From the NCBI GenBank assembly GCA_049697115.1, contig JBAVVD010000072.1, positions 1-36,049 of the forward strand: a stretch of DNA of 36,049 nt, read 5' to 3'. How positions within the stretch are numbered: the stretch's first letter is position 1; each line of letters opens with the position of its first letter. Both the position numbers and the translations under genes were made by a program. This document shows positions 32,099 through 36,049 of this stretch, piece after piece. Below the pieces are notes generated by a model. That model did not search any database and was not told where the DNA came from. It saw only the letters and a list, made by a program, of their open reading frames with translations. The stretch comes from JBAVVD01 sp049697115 (GTDB lineage: Bacteria > Acidobacteriota > Aminicenantia > Aminicenantales > UBA4085).

Positions 32099-32578
32099 AT
32101 GGAAAAAAGGGCTATTTATCCTGGTTCATTTGATCCCATTACCAACGGACATGTGGATATCATTCTCAGGGGGGCTAAAATTTTCAGCCATATCCTGGTC
32201 GCGGTCCTGGAAAATCCCAAAAAAGAGCCGCTCTTTACGACTAAAGAACGGGTCGCCATGATTCAAGAAATTTTCAAAGACGGCAAAAACATTGAAGTAA
32301 AGGCTTTTCACGGACTGCTGGTTGATTTTGCCAGAAAAAACGGAGTCCGGATCGTCATTCGGGGTTTACGAGCGGTCTCTGACTTCGAGTACGAATTTCA
32401 AATGGCCCTCATGAACCAAAAACTGGACTCCGACATCGAAACATTTTTCATCATGCCCAGCGTGAAATACACTTTCCTCAGTTCGAATCTGGTGAAAGAA
32501 GCTTTTGAACTCGGAGGATGCGTCAAGGAGCTGGTGCCCTCTGTGGTTGAGAAAAAGCTCCGTGAGAAATTCGGGTAG
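32099..32578 (+). CDS. coaD: Phosphopantetheine adenylyltransferase
   Basis: 159 residues, the usual length. Nucleotidyltransferase motifs YPGSFDPITNGH (7-18, the (H/T)xGH site) and RGLRAVSDFEYEFQMA, then SSNLVKE (the SSxxV(K/R) motif). Transfers AMP to 4'-phosphopantetheine to make dephospho-CoA, the penultimate CoA step. GGAGGG lies about 13 bases before the ATG, wider than normal, but no other start fits the conserved N-terminus. pilM starts 44 bp downstream. Confidence 0.97.
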   Translation: MEKRAIYPGSFDPITNGHVDIILRGAKIFSHILVAVLENPKKEPLFTTKERVAMIQEIFKDGKNIEVKAFHGLLVDFARKNGVRIVIRGLRAVSDFEYEFQMALMNQKLDSDIETFFIMPSVKYTFLSSNLVKEAFELGGCVKELVPSVVEKKLREKFG

Positions 32579-32622
32579 GACAAAATGTCATTACTAAATA
32601 TTAACGAAAAAGCAGGAATAAA

Positions 32623-33702
32623 ATGTTAGGCAGCAGGAAAGAAAAGAATTTCGTCGGGCTCGACATCGGTTCTCACGGGATCAAAGCCCTGGAGCTCCAG
32701 TCCAAAAAGAAAGGAAAGAAAGCGTATTATGAGGTCTCCAGAATCGGATATGAGCCGCTCTCTCATGACGCGATTGTCGAAGGAACGATTATCGACTCCT
32801 CGGCCGTTGTCCAGACCATTAAAAGCCTCTTTGACAAAAATAAATTCACCAATAAGAATGTGGTCATTTCCATCTCCGGAAATTCCGTAATCATCAAAAA
32901 AATATCTCTTCCATCGATGGAAACAGAAGAATTGGCGGAATCCATTATCTGGGAAGCCAAGCATAATATTCCTTATCCCTATGAAGAGACGAATGTCGAC
33001 TATGCCATCTTCAAACCACCCCGGGATTCCGAGGCCAAGGGTCTGGAAATCCTCCTCGTGGCTGTCAAAAAAGACAAAGTGGCCGCTTACAGCAATGTCG
33101 TCCATCAGGCCCGCAAGAACCTGGAGGCAATCGAAGTCGATGCCTTTGCCCTCTACAACGCCATGGAAATCAATTATCCCGAGGAGTTTGAAGAAAAGTC
33201 CATCGCCCTGATCAACATGGGCGCCCACATCACCACAATAATCATCTGCGAAAAGGGAACCCCCATTCTTTTCAGGGATCTGTCGATCGGCGGATCCTTC
33301 TTTACGGAAAACATCCGCAAAGACCTCAACGTCAGTTATGAGGATGCAGAAAAAATATTGAAGGGAATTCCCGTCGATAATGTCCAACCGTACGCCCTCG
33401 AGACCATCCTCACCATGAATGTGAAAGGGCTTCTGGATGAAATCGATAAGACCTTTTCTTTTTTTGAATCGGAAAACAAAAAGGAAAAAAAGATTGAACA
33501 GATTTTCCTGAGTGGAGGTTTGGCCAATCTCAAAAATATCACCAGCACATTTGAACAGAAATTCAAGTTCAAGACCATGATCTTTGATCCATTCCGCAAT
33601 GTTTTTTACAACGAGAAAAAACTCAATCCCATTTACTATCAGGAAATGGCCACGTTTTTTGGCGTGGCCGCCGGGCTGGCCACCCGGGGGAGAGAGAAGT
33701 AA
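32623..33702 (+). CDS. pilM: Type IV pilus assembly ATPase-fold protein PilM
   Basis: 359 residues of the actin-like ASKHA fold: VGLDIGSHGIKALEL (phosphate-1), IWEAKHNIPYPYEE (the PilM-specific motif), INMGAHITTIIICEKG (phosphate-2), SIGGSFFTENI and LSGGLANLKNI (adenosine site). Cytoplasmic; binds the PilN N-terminus and links the pilus motor to the PilNO inner-membrane complex. First gene of pilMNOPQ in the standard order. Confidence 0.95.
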   Translation: MLGSRKEKNFVGLDIGSHGIKALELQSKKKGKKAYYEVSRIGYEPLSHDAIVEGTIIDSSAVVQTIKSLFDKNKFTNKNVVISISGNSVIIKKISLPSMETEELAESIIWEAKHNIPYPYEETNVDYAIFKPPRDSEAKGLEILLVAVKKDKVAAYSNVVHQARKNLEAIEVDAFALYNAMEINYPEEFEEKSIALINMGAHITTIIICEKGTPILFRDLSIGGSFFTENIRKDLNVSYEDAEKILKGIPVDNVQPYALETILTMNVKGLLDEIDKTFSFFESENKKEKKIEQIFLSGGLANLKNITSTFEQKFKFKTMIFDPFRNVFYNEKKLNPIYYQEMATFFGVAAGLATRGREK

Positions 33703-33706
33703 GACC

Positions 33707-34333
33707 ATGATTCGCGTGAATCTCTTAAAAGCCGATAAAAAAGAGGTCCGAGAAAAACCGGTTTTCGCCGAAAAAGAATACCGGGAAAAACGACAGGCGC
33801 CGAAGGGGAATCTCATTCTCATCTTCTTCGTGATTATTCTTGCGGCCTTGGCTTTCAATCAAAAAAGGACTCTGGACCGGGAGAAAAATCTTCTGAGCTC
33901 GGCTCAGGAAGAAAAGAAAAAACTCCAGAACCTATTGACCAAGCTGGAAAAAATTGAATCGCAGAAGTCCTTTCTGGAGAAAAAAGTCAACTTGATCACC
34001 CTTCTCAAAGCCCAACAGATCATTTCTGTCCAGATTCTGAATGAACTCAACAAAAATCTCCCCGAATGGATCTGGCTTACGGAAGTCTCTTACAATCGGC
34101 CAAAGATTCAGATCAAAGGAAGGGCCCTTTCTAATAATTTGATTGCCGATTTTATTTATAATCTCGAGAACAGCCCTTTTATTGACGGCGTGAGCCTCAG
34201 CGGTTCGACACAAAAATCCATAGGGGGCAGCCAATACCTGGAGTTCTCCATGTCCGCCGCCCACGTGCTTCCCCCAGAACTCCAGGCTCAGGAAAAAGCG
34301 GCGGATGCGAAAAAGAAGACGGAGAAAAAATGA
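33707..34333 (+). CDS. pilN: Type IV pilus assembly protein PilN
   Basis: 208 residues from the ATG at 33707, 4 bp after the pilM stop. The open frame extends into pilM, but only this start gives the conserved PilM-binding N-terminus MIRVNLL. One membrane helix (about 36-52: LILIFFVIILAALAF), a coiled coil (about 55-105) and a ferredoxin-like periplasmic domain (ILNELNKNLPEWIWLTEVSY ... IKGRALSNNLIADFIYNLE) follow. Confidence 0.93.
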   Translation: MIRVNLLKADKKEVREKPVFAEKEYREKRQAPKGNLILIFFVIILAALAFNQKRTLDREKNLLSSAQEEKKKLQNLLTKLEKIESQKSFLEKKVNLITLLKAQQIISVQILNELNKNLPEWIWLTEVSYNRPKIQIKGRALSNNLIADFIYNLENSPFIDGVSLSGSTQKSIGGSQYLEFSMSAAHVLPPELQAQEKAADAKKKTEKK

Positions 34334-34929
34334 AAAATTGGCCTTGGTACGGTTTCGTATTCGTCGGAATCCTTTTAGCGGGAATTGTTTATTTTGTCTA
34401 TCTCAAGCCCAAGGCCGCCGAAGTCAAGCATTTTCGGACGGAACGGCAGAACGTCGAGGAATCATTGAACAAGCTGCGCGCCAAAAAGAGACAGCTGGAT
34501 AAAATCGAAGTGGAAATGGCCCAGTTGAATGAAAATTTAAGCGCACTCGAAGAAATCATCCCCAAGAGGAAAGAAATCAGCGAGATCTTAAAAAACATCC
34601 AGCAGCTCGCCTTTGATGCGCAACTGGACATCATCCGGTTTTCTCCGCAAAAAGAAGTCAATAAGGACTATTATTCCGAATGGCCGATTCCCATAGAAAT
34701 TCGGGGGAATTACCACAATCTGGGATTTTTCTTCGACCGCATAATCCACTCGCCCCGGCTTTACAATATTGAGAACTTCACCATTAAATCTCTCTCCCGG
34801 CAAACAGACGAAAAGACCATTTCTGCCAACTTCACAGCTAAAACGTACTTTTTATCTGAAGAAACCGTGGAGAAGCCGAAAACACCAGCCAAGAAAAAAA
34901 CGACGAGGAAGCAAAATGAAATGGATTAG
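34330..34929 (+). CDS. pilO: Type IV pilus assembly protein PilO
   Basis: 199 residues. One N-terminal membrane helix (WYGFVFVGILLAGIVYFVYL), then a coiled coil (about 35-80) and a periplasmic domain with IPKRKEISEILKNIQQLA and PIPIEIRGNYHNLGFFFDRI, both PilO hallmarks. Heterodimerises with PilN. Overlaps pilN by 4 bp and pilP by 14 bp. The tail is Lys-rich. Confidence 0.93.
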   Translation: MKNWPWYGFVFVGILLAGIVYFVYLKPKAAEVKHFRTERQNVEESLNKLRAKKRQLDKIEVEMAQLNENLSALEEIIPKRKEISEILKNIQQLAFDAQLDIIRFSPQKEVNKDYYSEWPIPIEIRGNYHNLGFFFDRIIHSPRLYNIENFTIKSLSRQTDEKTISANFTAKTYFLSEETVEKPKTPAKKKTTRKQNEMD

Positions 34930-35347
34930 GCTGTTTTCGGTTGTCCTGCTTCTTTTTTGCCTGAGCGGACCGCGTCTGGTCTCCCAGGAAGAGAAAAAAA
35001 CATCCGCAAAAGAAACCACCTATGACTCTGCCGGCCGCAGAGATCCTTTTAAAAACCTGCTCGGCGGAAAAGAGGTCTCTGAAAAAACAGCCATTGAAGG
35101 TTTGACGGACCTTTATATCGAGGATATTCAGCTGATCGGCATTATTCAATCCAAAGGAAAGCTGGAAGCCATCGTCAGCATCATCAAAGGATTGCCTCTC
35201 ACTCTTAAAGAAGGGGATAAACTTGCAGACGGCTATGTCTTATCCATCCAGGAGACGCAGGTGACTTTCCGGAAATTATCGGATAAAGGGATCCCTCTGA
35301 TGAGGCCCAGAGATGTCATCAGAGAAATCAGTTTCGAGGAGCGTTAA
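34916..35347 (+). CDS. pilP: Type IV pilus assembly lipoprotein-like protein PilP
   Basis: 143 residues from the ATG at 34916, with GAGGAAG before it; the longer open frame lies inside pilO. A signal sequence (RLFSVVLLLFCLSGPRLVSQ) has a cysteine at residue 15, but the lipobox is poor. RRDPFKNLL is the PilP motif for binding PilNO. The C-terminal HR-like beta domain (IQLIGIIQSKGKLEAIVSI ... LKEGDKLADGYVLSIQETQV) contacts the PilQ secretin. Confidence 0.9.
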   Translation: MKWIRLFSVVLLLFCLSGPRLVSQEEKKTSAKETTYDSAGRRDPFKNLLGGKEVSEKTAIEGLTDLYIEDIQLIGIIQSKGKLEAIVSIIKGLPLTLKEGDKLADGYVLSIQETQVTFRKLSDKGIPLMRPRDVIREISFEER

Positions 35348-35348
35348 C

Positions 35349-36049
35349 ATGAAAAGGAAAATTTTTTGGCTCTCATTTCCCTTGCTGTTCCTTCTTCTCT
35401 TCCTTGTCGGCTACAGCCAACAAAATAAATCCTTCATCCATATAAATAAAGTCTCCTTCCAGTCTTCAAAGCTCTACACAAGAATCATTCTCGAATCGGA
35501 TGCCCCCCTCCACATCTCCAAAGCCGCTTATTCACCGGAGTCCTTCGGGACGCTCATCGTCCAACTGGGAAAAGTCCAGATGTTTCCTCTTCCGGCCGTG
35601 CCCGCGGTTGACCCTCCGTTTTTGAAAGATTTGAGACTCCGGAAAGAAGCCGATGACAACCTCTTTCTTCACGTTGACCTGGCCGAGCCGGTCCCTTTCC
35701 GCATCCAGAACGGGTCCCAGCGCTCGGTGATTGAGCTCAACGGAATTCAAAGAGGAGAAGGCAGTTACATCATAAACCCGGAAGCCCAACTGGAGCTGGA
35801 AAAGAGCGTTAGAGAAGAAATCCTTCTGGAAAAGGTGGATATTTCAGAAAAAAGCGACGCGGTTCGTTTAACCGCCCAACTGGGCCGAAAGGCCGTGACG
35901 AATGTATTCGCCCTCGAAAACCCGCTCCGGCTTGTCGTGGATATCTTTGATACGGTCTATTCAAGTCCGACTTTAACCTATCCTGTGAATAAGCTGGGAA
36001 TTGGCAAAGTCAAAATCGGGCAGTTCCAGCTGTCTAATCCCTATTCCAT
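35349..36049 (+). CDS. pilQ: PilQ secretin N-terminus (AMIN domains), truncated by the window end
   Basis: Starts with the ATG at 35349, one base after the pilP stop, and stays open to the window end (233 complete codons). Begins MKRKIFWLSFPLLFLLLFLV, a signal peptide. Two AMIN-type beta domains follow: about 30-130 (INKVSFQSSKLYTRIILESD ... FRIQNGSQRSVIELN) and about 158-230 (EKVDISEKSDAVRLTAQLGR ... NPLRLVVDIFDTVY). AMIN repeats anchor PilQ to peptidoglycan. The secretin pore domain lies outside the window. Confidence 0.88.
   Translation, partial: MKRKIFWLSFPLLFLLLFLVGYSQQNKSFIHINKVSFQSSKLYTRIILESDAPLHISKAAYSPESFGTLIVQLGKVQMFPLPAVPAVDPPFLKDLRLRKEADDNLFLHVDLAEPVPFRIQNGSQRSVIELNGIQRGEGSYIINPEAQLELEKSVREEILLEKVDISEKSDAVRLTAQLGRKAVTNVFALENPLRLVVDIFDTVYSSPTLTYPVNKLGIGKVKIGQFQLSNPYS

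Noticed and set aside
32626..33858. 410-codon minus-strand frame opposite pilM
   Set aside because: Shadow of pilM; no ribosome-binding site and no protein family pattern.
1..36049. CRISPR array, tRNA or rRNA genes, integrase-type att sites
   Set aside because: I saw no regularly spaced repeats, no T-loop-like GGTTCGAATCC stretch in a cloverleaf context and no rRNA-like sequence. A covariance-model scan would be needed to be certain.

Overview
The window comes from a diderm bacterium. Evidence for this is a type IV pilus assembly operon (pilMNOP plus the N-terminus of the PilQ secretin), a lipoprotein, periplasmic Spy-type proteins and SppA. Gene content (two-step citrate cleavage, SHOCT-like proteins near ECF sigma factors) would suit Acidobacteriota or Candidatus Aminicenantota, but no marker here fixes the phylum. 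Most genes read as ordinary chromosome. The accessory-looking parts are about 4.5-5.1 kb, 7.3-7.9 kb, 18.3-18.7 kb and 28.25-28.57 kb, which hold decayed genes or hairpins.

Layout. 0.2-1.4 kb (+): a TIGR00725/LOG-like protein and truA. 1.4-4.4 kb (-): rimI, tsaB and an aconitase-superfamily pair (LeuD-like, LeuC-like). 4.5-5.1 kb: a promoter-bearing repeat, an inverted repeat and a transposase remnant. 5.1-6.0 kb (-): an unknown membrane protein. 6.3-7.0 kb (+): a NYN-domain protein. 7.3-7.9 kb (-): a transglutaminase pseudogene. 7.9-14.9 kb (-): a citrate module made of an ATP-grasp ligase fused to a double [4Fe-4S] ferredoxin domain, its SucD-like partner, a citryl-CoA lyase, an HD-domain protein, a second LeuC/LeuD-like pair and an isocitrate dehydrogenase with NADP-type residues. 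15.1-18.3 kb (-): an ECF sigma/anti-sigma operon with three proteins sharing one C-terminal domain. 18.7-19.0 kb (-): a small RRM protein. 19.2-21.0 kb (+): sppA. 21.2-23.5 kb (+): a second ECF sigma/anti-sigma operon with two Spy-like metal-responsive proteins and a strong terminator. 23.6-28.2 kb (-): a phosphohexomutase, an FtsB-like protein and a UvrD-type helicase-nuclease. 28.6-31.0 kb (+): a spermidine-synthase-like membrane protein. 31.0-31.7 kb (-): an exported PCMT. 32.1-36.0 kb (+): coaD and the pil operon.

How it works together. The most interesting part is the citrate module. The large ligase subunit has the SG-P, GS--AS and R-GG-NY motifs that in ATP-citrate lyase form the citrate site. 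A stand-alone lyase follows it, so the likely function is two-step citrate cleavage (citryl-CoA synthetase plus citryl-CoA lyase) linked to aconitase and NADP-isocitrate dehydrogenase. This could be a reductive or reversible citrate branch. The fused ferredoxin domain has no role in the known reaction and may be the novel element. The dehydrogenase and the distant second dehydratase pair share a 70-bp near-identical promoter/leader, which suggests co-regulation.

All functional calls were made by reading motifs. No database search was run.
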